A DNA stretch of 64,000 bases from Flavobacterium lipolyticum (lineage in GTDB: Bacteria; Bacteroidota; Bacteroidia; Flavobacteriales; Flavobacteriaceae). This document shows, in pieces, positions 1 through 8,749 of this stretch. The position numbers and the translations under genes were made by a program. The stretch is taken from assembly GCF_020905335.1 (NCBI RefSeq), contig NZ_JAJJMN010000002.1, positions 868,001 to 932,000 on the forward strand, in the 5' to 3' direction. Under the pieces are notes generated by a model. The model did no database searches. It worked only from the letters and a program-made list of their open reading frames with translations, and had not been told where the DNA came from. The first letter of the stretch is position 1. Every line of letters begins with the position of its first letter.

Positions 1-43
1 GCAGTTAATATTGAAATAAACAGCTTTAGAAATACAAAATAAG

Positions 44-72
44 AAACCCGCTAAAAAAATAGCGGGTTTTAT
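44..72 (+). terminator. rho-independent terminator
   Basis: A 9 bp perfect stem (44-52 pairing with 61-69) with an A-rich loop is followed by a short T-run. It probably ends a plus-strand gene lying left of the window. Confidence 0.6.
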
Positions 73-100
73 TATTGATCTAACAAAAGCTAAAAAGAAA

Positions 101-366
101 AGGGCTGAAAGCCCAAAAAGCAACAGCATAGTGCGTAGTACTATGAGTTAGATTAGGGGTGGGAATTGCCCTGAAAGGGCAAAAGCAATCTTCATTCCCT
201 ATAAATCTCAATAAAAACCGTTCACAACTCTTAGAGAATCTCACACAAAATATACAGAATGCATTTCTTTGCAATCAGGCTTTTGCCCTTTCAGGGCGTA
301 ACCCATAATTGCCATCATTATTCATAGTGCTATGCACCATGCTATTGCTATAGCTCTTTCAGAGCA
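101..366. repeat. large imperfect inverted repeat built from small hairpins
   Basis: Two arms of about 85-90 bp (101-187 and 276-366) are imperfect reverse complements of each other. Each arm contains a GCCCTGAAAGGGC-type hairpin (166-182; 283-297), a CATAG..CTATG palindrome (126-145; 323-334) and an outer GAAAG-centred hairpin (102-114; 352-366). No credible coding frame is present. The rest of 1-534 has no gene that I can support. It looks like a dispersed flavobacterial intergenic repeat, but copy number cannot be judged from one window. Confidence 0.6.
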
Positions 367-534
367 AATGTTAATCTCATAAATCAGTTTTACAAAATCA
401 TCTCTTTCCTTTTTTATAATGTAACAAAATGAGTCAGAACAATGTTCTTTGTCCTCCATCTATAAACAAAAAAAATCCACAAAATTAAAAAGTAAAATTT
501 CAATTTTGTGGACTAGATTTATTGTTTTCTTTTT

Positions 535-1122
535 TTAACCCTTGATCCAGTTGATAACTTCCGGATCTGTTGGCAATGTTCTTGGTTTAATCACTTTTAC
601 CAACTCCCCTTTTTCGTTAATCAGGTATTTTTGAAAGTTCCATTCTACTTCAGAATCCTTCAACCCGTTTTTGGATTTTTGTGTTAAGAATTTGTATACT
701 TCACACATATCACTTCCTTTTACAGAAACTTTATCCATCATTGGAAAAGTTACACCATAATTTTGCTGGCAGAATGTCTCAATCTCTTTATTTGTTCCAG
801 GCTCCTGCTCGGCAAAATTATTAGCAGGAAAACCCACAATTACGAATCCTTTATCTTTATACTCTTTGTAAATTGCTTCAAGATCTTTGTATTGAGGAGT
901 TAAACCGCATTTTGATGCCGTGTTAACAATCATCACTTTTTTCCCTTTTAGCGAAGCAAAATCAAAAGTGTCTCCTGATAAATCTTCTACCTTAAATTGA
1001 TAAATGGTTTCTTTTGTCATAGGTTTATCCGTTTTAGATAATTTCTCTTTACTGGTTTGTGCCTGAATTTTAGTACCGAACAAAAGGACAATACTACAAG
1101 CTATAAATGCTACTTTTTTCAT
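535..1122 (-). CDS. secreted glutathione peroxidase family thiol peroxidase
   Basis: 195 residues, the usual size for a bacterial glutathione peroxidase plus an N-terminal signal peptide (residues 1-21, ending in QAQ). The family reduces hydroperoxides. The peroxidatic residue is Cys72 (NTASKCG), with Gln106 and Trp161-Asn162 (VEWNF) completing the catalytic tetrad. A second Cys at 118, in the FCxxxYG segment, sits where plant and bacterial thioredoxin-dependent members carry the resolving Cys, so thioredoxin-like proteins are the likelier reductant. The signal peptide places it in the periplasm or envelope. It stands alone: the next upstream minus-strand ORF ends more than 300 bp away and has its own terminator. 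Confidence 0.9.
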   Translation of the reverse strand: MKKVAFIACSIVLLFGTKIQAQTSKEKLSKTDKPMTKETIYQFKVEDLSGDTFDFASLKGKKVMIVNTASKCGLTPQYKDLEAIYKEYKDKGFVIVGFPANNFAEQEPGTNKEIETFCQQNYGVTFPMMDKVSVKGSDMCEVYKFLTQKSKNGLKDSEVEWNFQKYLINEKGELVKVIKPRTLPTDPEVINWIKG

Positions 1123-1456
1123 TGTTTATTTTTTTATAAAATTAGTTAAATTCTCTTCTCAAAATCACTTTAAAATCTTTATTTTTTGCTAAACATACGT
1201 TAAATAAAAAAATGAAGCCTAACGTTAATCAGACGTTAGGCTTCCCCCCATACAAACAAATCAAACCATGAATTAATTGTTATTCCCCTTTTATATCGTT
1301 ATATTAAAAATAGTTGATGCCCCGGTTTTAGTGTGCTCATATTTCAAAATTCCAATCCCTCAGGCGTATCTTTTTTAACGGCTTTTATCTTTTATTCTGG
1401 GCAAGAGTTGGACTACCTTCATTTTTTCTGGAAGTCCGAAGACATCAACTGATCTA
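1123..1456. other. intergenic region with a minus-strand terminator and C/T-rich stretch
   Basis: Holds the leader of the peroxidase gene, the hairpin at 1214-1244 and a second weaker inverted repeat around 1408-1440 (GGACT pairing with AGTCC). I see no gene here. Confidence 0.5.
1205..1244 (-). terminator. minus-strand terminator behind a small ORF
   Basis: A perfect 12 bp stem (1214-1225 with 1233-1244) and 7-base loop. On the minus strand it is followed by a run of T (A-run at 1205-1212 on plus). It can only serve a transcript coming from the right on the minus strand, which fits the small ORF at 1457-1606. Confidence 0.75.
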
Positions 1457-1606
1457 CTAATTCCTAAATAATGTATTATCGTTTATTACAAACTCTGAAT
1501 TCTTATGAACAAGTCCTTTACGAAAATCACTTTTACTGAATCCCGCCAGCGACAAAACTGTAGTCAAACCAATAATCAATATTTTCAGTTTATTTAAGCT
1601 ATTCAT
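1457..1606 (-). CDS. small secreted or membrane peptide, 49 residues
   Basis: An ATG at 1606 opens a 49-codon frame. The N-terminus has lysines followed by a hydrophobic stretch (residues about 8-22, ILIIGLTTVLSLAG), like a signal peptide or single membrane anchor, and a polar C-terminal half ending in LFRN. A strong minus-strand terminator lies about 215 bp downstream and no other minus gene explains it, so the region is probably transcribed. I do not recognise the family. Confidence 0.45.
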   Translation of the reverse strand: MNSLNKLKILIIGLTTVLSLAGFSKSDFRKGLVHKNSEFVINDNTLFRN

Positions 1607-1960
1607 GACAAATAAATTTTTATTTATTGAGATTTACTTTACGATTTACTCTTTCTAAATATTAATTTTCATTACTAACTTTAAAAGCAAAAACGCCATT
1701 AAAAAATTCAAAACTTATTCATTTTCAAGTTTTTGCTATTTTCGACACTATAAATTCGATGTTATAATAGCATTTACGCAATTGGATTGCTTTTGGTTTT
1801 AAAAAAATCAAAAAAAAATGATATTTTTTTCAAACCCCTTACTTTCCTAGGTTTAAGACTACTAAAAAAATTAAAATATTCACGAAAAAATAAATTATCT
1901 TTATCTCAGGTTAGACATAATGTCCCTTAAAATTTTGTTCCAACTTAAAATACCACACCT
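1607..1960. other. AT-rich divergent intergenic region
   Basis: Separates the small minus-strand peptide gene from the sigma factor gene. A TATCTTTA sequence at 1896-1903 is a near match to the Bacteroidota -7 box and is the best promoter candidate for the sigma factor operon. Nothing else is recognised. Confidence 0.35.
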
Positions 1961-2491
1961 ATGAGTCAAGAAGAATTATTAGTTTTAATTTACAAGAAAG
2001 ACGAACGAGCTTTTACCCATTTGTACGATATGTACTCGAAAAGTTTGTTTTCTGTTATTAATGTTCTCATAAAAAATCGTGAAGAAGCCGAAGATGTTTT
2101 GCAGGAAGTTTTTGTCAAAATCTGGAAAAACATCGATTCTTATAATGAGAGTAAAGGTCGGTTTTACACCTGGATCCTTAATATTGCAAGAAATACCTCC
2201 ATTGACAAGTTAAGATCCAAAAATTTTAATAACAGTCAAAAAAACCTTTCTTCAGATAATTTCGTAAATCTGTTAGACGACAGTAATAAACTCGTTAATA
2301 GAATTGATACTATTGGAATACAAGAATTTGTGAAAAAATTAAAACCCAAATGTATCGAGATTATTGATTTATTATTTTTTAAAGGATATACCCAACAAGA
2401 AGCTTCAGAAGAATTGGCAATGCCATTGGGGACTATCAAGACGCAAAACAGAAACTGTATTAATGATCTAAGAAATTATCTAAAAATATAA
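1961..2491 (+). CDS. ECF-type RNA polymerase sigma factor
   Basis: 176 residues with region 2 (about residues 20-90: LYDMYSKSLF, then EAEDVLQEVFVKIW, then GRFYTWILNIARN) and region 4 helix-turn-helix (about 125-172: FFKGYTQQEASEELAMPLGTIK). This is the standard two-domain ECF layout. Its stop codon shares one base with the ATG of the next gene, which encodes a membrane anti-sigma factor, so the two are translationally coupled. Such pairs release the sigma factor in response to an envelope signal. The regulon is unknown. The DoxX gene just downstream lies behind a terminator and need not be a target. Confidence 0.92.
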   Translation: MSQEELLVLIYKKDERAFTHLYDMYSKSLFSVINVLIKNREEAEDVLQEVFVKIWKNIDSYNESKGRFYTWILNIARNTSIDKLRSKNFNNSQKNLSSDNFVNLLDDSNKLVNRIDTIGIQEFVKKLKPKCIEIIDLLFFKGYTQQEASEELAMPLGTIKTQNRNCINDLRNYLKI

Positions 2492-3279
2492 TGGAAGCAA
2501 AAGAGTATATAGAATCAGGAATTCTGGAACTATACGTTTACGGTTTATTGACCGAAACTGAAAATCTGGAAATAGCCGAACTGGCTAAGAAAAACCCGGA
2601 AGTTGATCAGGAAATTATTTCGATAGAGAAAGCTATTGTAGCTTTATCATCAAGTTTTTCTCCTTTTCACTCGGTAGCTAATTTTGAGAAGATAAAAGCT
2701 CGTTTAGAGCTGAAACACGGCAAAGTAGTCGACATGAAACCAGCTTCGAACTGGTCACAATATGTAGGCTGGGCTGCGGCAGTGTTACTGCTTTTAGGCT
2801 TTGGATATCAAACTCTGGAATTGACAAAAACGAAAGAAGCTATTGCTACTGTTGGGACTGAGAAAAACAAAATTGAAAAAGATTACGCTTTCTTAGATCA
2901 GCAGAACAAGCAAACCGAAAAAAGTCTGACTATAGTGAGGGACATCAAAAACACCGGTGTAACACTTGGCGGGCAAGCCGTTTCTCCAAGTTCATTTGCA
3001 AAAGTGTACTGGAACAAAGGCACAAAAACGACGTATATTGATGCTGCCGGTTTACCAAAACCTCCAAAAGGTATGGTGTATCAGGTTTGGGCTTTAAAAT
3101 TAAGTCCTGTACTAACACCTACGAGTATTGGTTTATTGAGCGATTTTGAAGGAAACTCTCAAAAAATATTTGCTGTAAATCAAACCGATTCAGCAGAAGC
3201 TTTTGGAATTACTTTAGAACCTGCCGGAGGAAGCCTGACGCCTACAATGGAACAATTGTATACTTTAGGAAAAGTTTAA
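2491..3279 (+). CDS. anti-sigma factor, RskA-like C-terminal domain
   Basis: 262 residues. The N-terminal about 85 residues are cytoplasmic and helical and should bind the ECF sigma factor; no HxxxCxxC zinc motif is present. One membrane helix lies at about 88-107 (YVGWAAAVLLLLGFG). A predicted coiled coil follows at about 110-145, and the extracytoplasmic RskA-type beta domain covers about 155-262 (motif GMVYQVWALKL, and FGITLEPAGG near the end). The start overlaps the sigma stop by one base. Topology and gene order match sigma-K/RskA type pairs. The inducing signal is not evident. Confidence 0.88.
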   Translation: MEAKEYIESGILELYVYGLLTETENLEIAELAKKNPEVDQEIISIEKAIVALSSSFSPFHSVANFEKIKARLELKHGKVVDMKPASNWSQYVGWAAAVLLLLGFGYQTLELTKTKEAIATVGTEKNKIEKDYAFLDQQNKQTEKSLTIVRDIKNTGVTLGGQAVSPSSFAKVYWNKGTKTTYIDAAGLPKPPKGMVYQVWALKLSPVLTPTSIGLLSDFEGNSQKIFAVNQTDSAEAFGITLEPAGGSLTPTMEQLYTLGKV

Positions 3280-3301
3280 AACAAAATACATCTTATCACT
3301 T

Positions 3302-3335
3302 AAAAAACGCATATTCAATTTAATATGCGTTTTTT
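3302..3335 (+). terminator. terminator of the sigma/anti-sigma operon
   Basis: Stem of about 14 bp (3302-3314 with 3322-3335, core ACGCATATT) that runs into a T-tract. Confidence 0.8.
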
Positions 3336-3368
3336 ATTATTTTCAATTTGAAATATACCTAAAAAATT

Positions 3369-3749
3369 ATGAATGGAAATTTACTTTTAAGAACTGCGGT
3401 CGCTATTATACTCCTTACTCATTCGGTTTTCGGAATGTTTAATAACGGAATCAATGATTTTGGAAATCTTTATTTAAATCAGATTGGCTTCGCTCCTTTT
3501 GGCGTTTTTCTGGCCTGGTCTATTAAACTATCCCATGTAGCAGCAGCCATTCTTCTGCTTATTAACCAATACGTTAAACCGGCAGGATTTATCACTATCC
3601 TCATATTGATAATGGGAATAATCCTTGTTCATTTTCAGGAAGGCTGGTTTGTTGTAGGCGGTGGAAGAAACGGTGCCGAATATAACTTTTTACTCATTGT
3701 CGTACTGCTGGCAATTATGTATCCCAATGGCTTAAAAAAACTAAACTAA
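3369..3749 (+). CDS. DoxX-family membrane protein
   Basis: 126 residues with four hydrophobic segments (about 5-23, 42-62, 68-86, 103-119) and a conserved-looking HFQEGWFVVGGGRNGAEYNF loop typical of the DoxX/DUF417-like family of small quinone- or redox-associated membrane proteins. It has its own terminators on both sides and so appears monocistronic. The exact function is not known. Confidence 0.75.
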   Translation: MNGNLLLRTAVAIILLTHSVFGMFNNGINDFGNLYLNQIGFAPFGVFLAWSIKLSHVAAAILLLINQYVKPAGFITILILIMGIILVHFQEGWFVVGGGRNGAEYNFLLIVVLLAIMYPNGLKKLN

Positions 3750-3766
3750 ATACCTCCCGTTTAGAC

Positions 3767-3801
3767 ATAAAAAAAGATTCAGCTAAGCTGAATCTTTTTT
3801 T
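3767..3801. terminator. bidirectional terminator between converging genes
   Basis: GATTCAGC (3776-3783) pairs with GCTGAATC (3787-3794), flanked by an A-run on the left and T-run on the right. It can serve the DoxX gene on plus and the ccsBA gene on minus. Confidence 0.85.
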
Positions 3802-3818
3802 GTTTATTATACTATTTA

Positions 3819-6800
3819 CTATTTTTTCTTGCTTTTATAGTATTTACGGTATTTCGGATACGTTAAAGCTCCAATAACTGAAATGGTTCCTAACGAATAC
3901 CAAATCCAGCTTAATGAATGTGCTTCTCCAGTGGCATACGAGTGTAAACCAACTAAGTGAAAGTTTACTCCATAATATGTGAACAATATTGATACAAAAG
4001 CAAACATACTCATTAAGTTAAAGAACCATTTTCCTCTAAGTGCCGGTACAAAACGAGCGTGAATCACAAAAGCATATACCATAATTGAGATTAAAGCCCA
4101 TGTTTCTTTTGGATCCCATCCCCAATAACGTCCCCAACTTTCGTTAGCCCACTGTCCGCCCAGGAAGTTACCAATCGTTAACATGATTAAACCAATCGTA
4201 ATCGACATTTCATTGATATAAGTGATCTCTTTGATATTTAAATCCATTTTAGCTTTGTTCTTTTCATTGGTAAAGAAAATCAATACCAAGGCTACAAAAC
4301 CTAAAATCATTCCTAAAGCAAAAGGACCATAACTTCCAACAATTACTGCTACGTGAATCATTAACCAATACGAGTTCAATACCGGTTGTAAGTTTGCAAT
4401 TTCAGGATCAATCCAGTTCATATAAGCTGCCATTACGATCATGGCAGTCACAAAAGCAGATGAAGCTACGGTAAGTTTCGATTTTCGGTCAAAAGCCAAT
4501 CCAAAGAACATTGTTGCCCATGCTACATATATAATAGACTCATAAGCATTACTCCATGGAGCGTGACCCGAGATGTACCAGCGTGCAATAAGTCCTAAAG
4601 TGTGCAGTGCAAACAATACTCCTACCAGTATATGGAAACCGTTGATCGTTATGCGAAGCCATTTTTTCTCAAAAAAGATATTTACAATAGTAAACATCAA
4701 CATCAAGACTGAAACGGTAAGATACCAGTACGGCAATTTTTTGAAAATATCGTATTTGTTATAGGTTATTTCGGCATCAATTTTCTCCTCGCTTGGTCTT
4801 ACCTTAGCCCCAAACTTTTTTTGGAAACCATTAATACTTTCTACTAACTGATCGGCTGTTGTAAAGTTTTTAGAAATTGAGCCATTGTTTAATGCACTAA
4901 AATACATTGGCAGAATTTGCGTTACATAAGTCGAATCCATTCCTTTAAATCCTCCCTGTTGTCTTTCCAGATACGAAACCCATTTGTGATTTGGATCATT
5001 CGGAATAGGGAATATTTTCAGAATGCTGCCACTTAAAGCAGATTCCATCAGATTCACTCTTTTATCGGTATCTATGAAATCTTTCTCAAACTGATTTGGA
5101 TTTGCTGCTTTATAGGCTGCATCTAAAAATGGTGAAAGTTTATAATTTCCGTTAGCATCAAAAAACTGTACAAACGCGGCACGTTTAGCTTCTTTCTCTA
5201 CGCCAATAATTTTTCGAATACTGTCGTTTCCGGATCTTAGATGAATCAAAGGAATTTGTATCCAAACCTGAGCATACTGCGTCATAGACAGAAATACCTG
5301 ATCAGAATTCATTCCGTTGTAGGTATCACTCTGACTTACTTTTCGAAGCAATTCAGATGAAAAAGTATTCACCGGTTTCATTCTACCTCCCGCATCCTGA
5401 ATAATCAAACGTCCAAATTTAGCGGCATGTGATTCGGGAGCTTTGTAAATGGTGAGTAAAGAGTCTAACTGTTTCTGACTTGGCGGTGCAGTAACATGAT
5501 TGGCATGATCCTTTGGATCTGTGTTGTGATCGTGATTGTGTCCCGGTGTGTGTACATGCGGAGCCTGAGCAAAACCACTTAAACCAATCATTAAAACTAA
5601 AATGGTGATTAGTTTTTCTTTTTTCTTTTTTACGCCTTCTAGTTTGCGTTTCAAATCGCCAAAACGGGAATGTTTGGTAAACATAATAGCCATTAAGCCT
5701 ATGTATAAAAGAAAATATCCTAAATAAGTAATATTAGTTCCCCAGAAATCGTGATTTACCGACAATACTGTTCCTTTTTCGTCCGGATCAAATGAAGATT
5801 GAAAAAATCGATATCCTTTGTGATCTAAAACGTGGTTCATATAAATATCAGCATTAAATGTTTCTGTTGAATCCTGAACGGTTACTTTACTTTCAAAAGA
5901 AGAGTAGCTTTTTTCTGTTCCCGGATATTTTGTAGCGATAAAATCGTTTAACTTTATTTTGAAAGGCAAAACATAGGCTTTACTTCCGTAGAACAAACTG
6001 TATTCGATTTTTCCAATTTTAACCGTCTGAGGCTCCCCTACACTACCTTTAGAGCCTAAAAGTCTAACTTGTTTTTCCTGTCCGTCAGCCTTAATTTTTA
6101 CAATCAAAGCATCATGATGTGATTTGGCTTTGTAATCGTTATTAGATTCATAATCCACAACTCCTTTAACGGCAGGATCAGGAAATACAATTCTGATATC
6201 ACCAATACTGTACAAAGAACGCATCATTAAAGGTTGTACATTATCTTTGCTTACCTTACCTTTTAACTGATCGGCCATTCGCATGAACTCTCCTTCAAAA
6301 GGTGTCTGGATGGTATATTTATCTCCTGTAGTATTGATGTTGATTGCACCGGCAGTTGGTTTGTTCAACGCAAATAATACATTGTGAATATTTTGTACTT
6401 CACCCTCTTTCAGGTAATGCTCCTCACGTCCGCCAGAACCGGCTTCTACCATTTTTAAGTATAACGTTCCTGTTGGATCCGGTTTTATAGTCTCTTTAGC
6501 CCCCATGATGTAATTCACGTACGACACTTCAAAAGGAGTCTCATCGAATTTTCCGGAAAGCGTAAAATCATTATTGGTCACAGGTGAAAACAATAAGCTT
6601 TTGTCAAAAACTCTGCGTTTCATTTCTCCCTTATATTCTCCATCTGCAAAAACAGTCAGGAATGTTTTATCAGAATAAATTTGATTCTCAGCAGCCCCTT
6701 CACGGATAGGCATCATTCCTTCATAACTGATATAACGCGTAATAAAAGCTCCTAAAAGAATAAAAATAAAGGCAAGGTGAAGTAACAAAGTGGCCCATTT

Positions 6801-7025
6801 TTCTTTTTTATGCAATTGGTAACGTTTGATGTTTCCAAAGAAATTGATCAAAAAGAAGACCATTATCGCTTCAAACCACCAGGTATTATAGATTAAAATT
6901 CGGGCTGTATCTGTGTTGTACTTACTTTCGATAAAAGTTCCAACACCCATTGCAATTGCGAATGTTAAAAAAAGAACGGCCATTAATCGTGTAGAAAACA
7001 AAAAAGAGAATATTTTTTTATCCAT
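3819..7025 (-). CDS. ccsBA: fused cytochrome c biogenesis protein CcsB-CcsA (ResB-ResC)
   Basis: About 1068 residues from the ATG at 7025. An upstream in-frame ATG at 7112 is rejected because the promoter at 7057-7085 lies between the two. The N-terminal half is ResB/CcsB-like, with membrane helices near residues 8-30 and 40-60, a long extracytoplasmic domain and a helix near 430-450. The C-terminal half is CcsA/ResC-like with several helices and the heme-handling WWD-type segment (ESWGRYWGWDPKETW, about residues 957-975). System II uses this complex to deliver heme to apocytochromes c. Between the halves is an internal hydrophobic, signal-like segment followed by a His/Asp-rich linker (about 488-510), suggesting fusion of two once-separate genes. 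Confidence 0.9.
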   Translation of the reverse strand: MDKKIFSFLFSTRLMAVLFLTFAIAMGVGTFIESKYNTDTARILIYNTWWFEAIMVFFLINFFGNIKRYQLHKKEKWATLLLHLAFIFILLGAFITRYISYEGMMPIREGAAENQIYSDKTFLTVFADGEYKGEMKRRVFDKSLLFSPVTNNDFTLSGKFDETPFEVSYVNYIMGAKETIKPDPTGTLYLKMVEAGSGGREEHYLKEGEVQNIHNVLFALNKPTAGAININTTGDKYTIQTPFEGEFMRMADQLKGKVSKDNVQPLMMRSLYSIGDIRIVFPDPAVKGVVDYESNNDYKAKSHHDALIVKIKADGQEKQVRLLGSKGSVGEPQTVKIGKIEYSLFYGSKAYVLPFKIKLNDFIATKYPGTEKSYSSFESKVTVQDSTETFNADIYMNHVLDHKGYRFFQSSFDPDEKGTVLSVNHDFWGTNITYLGYFLLYIGLMAIMFTKHSRFGDLKRKLEGVKKKKEKLITILVLMIGLSGFAQAPHVHTPGHNHDHNTDPKDHANHVTAPPSQKQLDSLLTIYKAPESHAAKFGRLIIQDAGGRMKPVNTFSSELLRKVSQSDTYNGMNSDQVFLSMTQYAQVWIQIPLIHLRSGNDSIRKIIGVEKEAKRAAFVQFFDANGNYKLSPFLDAAYKAANPNQFEKDFIDTDKRVNLMESALSGSILKIFPIPNDPNHKWVSYLERQQGGFKGMDSTYVTQILPMYFSALNNGSISKNFTTADQLVESINGFQKKFGAKVRPSEEKIDAEITYNKYDIFKKLPYWYLTVSVLMLMFTIVNIFFEKKWLRITINGFHILVGVLFALHTLGLIARWYISGHAPWSNAYESIIYVAWATMFFGLAFDRKSKLTVASSAFVTAMIVMAAYMNWIDPEIANLQPVLNSYWLMIHVAVIVGSYGPFALGMILGFVALVLIFFTNEKNKAKMDLNIKEITYINEMSITIGLIMLTIGNFLGGQWANESWGRYWGWDPKETWALISIMVYAFVIHARFVPALRGKWFFNLMSMFAFVSILFTYYGVNFHLVGLHSYATGEAHSLSWIWYSLGTISVIGALTYPKYRKYYKSKKK

Positions 7026-7363
7026 TTTTAAGGAATTACATTGTATAAAAGTGGCACAAAAATACTTAAAAATGTTGATTTGCAACGGCTGTAATTTGTT
7101 AATAAAAACCAAATATAAATTAGTAAATCAAATCATTTCTTTAAAAAACGTGCGTTTAATTTTACAAATTTACAATCGAGTTTATGAATCTGTTTTTTTA
7201 TGCCACAGATTACGGGATTAAAACAGGATTTATTCTTTGAGCAAACTACTTTTAGAACAGTCCTTTTTAAATAAATCAACAGAATCATTGCAATCCGTAT
7301 AATCTGCAGCTAAACTTCTTTCATGCTTATTCTCTTTAAAAAAAATAATACTAATTTTGCGCT
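7026..7363. other. divergent intergenic region
   Basis: Holds the ccsBA promoter on minus, a degenerate inverted repeat (CAGATTACGGGATT at about 7205-7218 against AATCCGTATAATCTG at 7292-7306) and a TAATTTTG box at 7352-7359 just before the next plus gene. No coding sequence seen. Confidence 0.4.
7057..7085 (-). promoter_or_regulatory. promoter of ccsBA
   Basis: On the minus strand TTG (7083-7085), 18 bp spacer, TATTTTTG (7057-7064). This matches the Bacteroidota -33/-7 consensus. It lies 32 bp upstream of the ATG at 7025 and decides that start. Confidence 0.6.
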
Positions 7364-8125
7364 ATGATTCGAATTACAATAATTGGTTCCGGAAATGTTG
7401 CCCAGCATTTGATCAAAGCTTTCTCTAAAAGTGAAGCGGTAGAAATTGTGCAGGTATTTTCGAGAAAAAAGGAAGCCCTTGCTTCTTTGGTAAGTTTTGA
7501 AAAAATCACGGATAGTTTTGACTCTTTACAAGAAGCTGATCTGTATATAATCGCGGTTTCAGACAATGCAATTTCAGAGGTTTCAAAGCAGTTACCATTT
7601 CAAAATCGTCTTGTCGTTCATACCTCAGGAGCGGCTCCCATCGAAACTCTGGATATAAAAAATCGTAGAGGTGTTTTTTATCCACTTCAAACCTTTTCTA
7701 AAAATACCACCATTGACTTTTCAGTGATTCCGGTTTGTCTGGAGGCTGAAAATACCTTTGATTTTCGTGTTTTAGAAAAAGTAGCCAAAAGCATTTCAAA
7801 GTCGGTTTACCCTATCAATTCCGATCAAAGAAAGGCACTGCACGTTGCAGCGGTTTTTGTGAACAATTTCACCAATCATCTGTATCAAATCGGACAGGAG
7901 ATCTGCAAAGAACATCAGGTGCCATTTGACGTTTTGAAACCTTTAATCCAGGAAACGGCTCAAAAAATAAATACACTAGATCCGATTGACGCTCAAACCG
8001 GACCTGCAAAACGCAAAGATTCTACTACAATCGAAGCGCATTTGGAGTATTTAAACCCTGAAAATCAAAAGAATATTTATAAAATACTAACACAATCTAT
8101 ACAAAATAATGGCAAAAAATTATAA
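7364..8125 (+). CDS. Rossmann-fold and DUF2520 domain protein
   Basis: 253 residues. The N-terminus has a dinucleotide-binding loop (ITIIGSGNVAQHL) and an IIAVSDNAI strand typical of F420/NADP oxidoreductase-like Rossmann folds. The C-terminal half (about 125-253) is the helical DUF2520 domain (LHVAAVFVNNFTNHL, then a Q-rich ETAQKI segment). A TAATTTTG box ends only 4 bp before the ATG, so transcription could begin at or next to the start codon. Its 3' end overlaps the kdsC-like gene by 17 bp, indicating co-expression. Substrate unknown. Confidence 0.82.
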   Translation: MIRITIIGSGNVAQHLIKAFSKSEAVEIVQVFSRKKEALASLVSFEKITDSFDSLQEADLYIIAVSDNAISEVSKQLPFQNRLVVHTSGAAPIETLDIKNRRGVFYPLQTFSKNTTIDFSVIPVCLEAENTFDFRVLEKVAKSISKSVYPINSDQRKALHVAAVFVNNFTNHLYQIGQEICKEHQVPFDVLKPLIQETAQKINTLDPIDAQTGPAKRKDSTTIEAHLEYLNPENQKNIYKILTQSIQNNGKKL

Positions 8126-8636
8126 AGAAATAATGAATGACATCACCACTTTCGTTTTTGATGTTGATGGTGTGCTTACTGATAGTTCCGTTTTTGTAAC
8201 CAATGAAGGAGAGATTCTTCGTACCATGAATATTCGTGATGGTTATGCTATGAAAGCAGCAGTTGAAAGCGGTTACAATGTTTGCATTATTTCAGGCGGA
8301 AGCAATGAAGGTGTTCGTGTACGTTTGCGCAATTTAGGCATTAATGACATTCATTTAGGAACTCCCGATAAAGTAGCAACTTTTGCAGCATATACTGAAA
8401 CTTATAACATTCAACCGGAACAAGTTTTGTATATGGGCGATGATATTCCGGATTATCATGTGATGAAATTAGTAGGTTTACCAACTTGTCCACAAGATGC
8501 AAGTCCGGAAATTAAAAACATTTGCCGCTATATCTCACACGTAAATGGTGGTAAAGGTGCCGTACGCGATGTGATCGAACAAGTAATGAAAGTTCAGGGG
8601 AAATGGATGGAACATTTTAACGGAAAACACGATTAA
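8109..8636 (+). CDS. kdsC: KdsC-like HAD phosphatase (3-deoxy-manno-octulosonate 8-phosphate phosphatase)
   Basis: 175 residues, the right size for KdsC. It has the C0-type HAD motifs: FDVDGVLTD (Asp18, Asp20), ISGG (motif II), and MGDDIPDYHVM (motif IV), with no cap domain. KdsC removes phosphate from KDO 8-phosphate in LPS inner-core synthesis. The start at 8109 overlaps the preceding gene; an internal ATG at 8133 just before the first HAD strand is possible. No KdsA or KdsB gene is adjacent, so the assignment rests on the family match. Confidence 0.82.
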   Translation: MAKNYKEIMNDITTFVFDVDGVLTDSSVFVTNEGEILRTMNIRDGYAMKAAVESGYNVCIISGGSNEGVRVRLRNLGINDIHLGTPDKVATFAAYTETYNIQPEQVLYMGDDIPDYHVMKLVGLPTCPQDASPEIKNICRYISHVNGGKGAVRDVIEQVMKVQGKWMEHFNGKHD

Positions 8637-8645
8637 TGATTGCTG

Positions 8646-8678
8646 ATTGTAGATTTTAGATTTTAGATTTTAGATTGC
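8646..8678. repeat. heptamer tandem repeat
   Basis: About four copies of TAGATTT in tandem in the gap between the kdsC-like and prenyltransferase genes, followed by a CTTAGTACC-type segment that also occurs at 24826-24962. Confidence 0.7.
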
Positions 8679-8749
8679 GCGATCACATCTCACATTTCAC
8701 AAAAAAACTTAGCCCCTCAGCCTCTCAGAACCTTAGTACCTATAAAAAA

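Noticed and set aside
80..274. Open frame on minus in the left-edge repeat
   Set aside because: It runs through the inverted-repeat hairpins, has biased Cys/Phe-rich composition and no start context.
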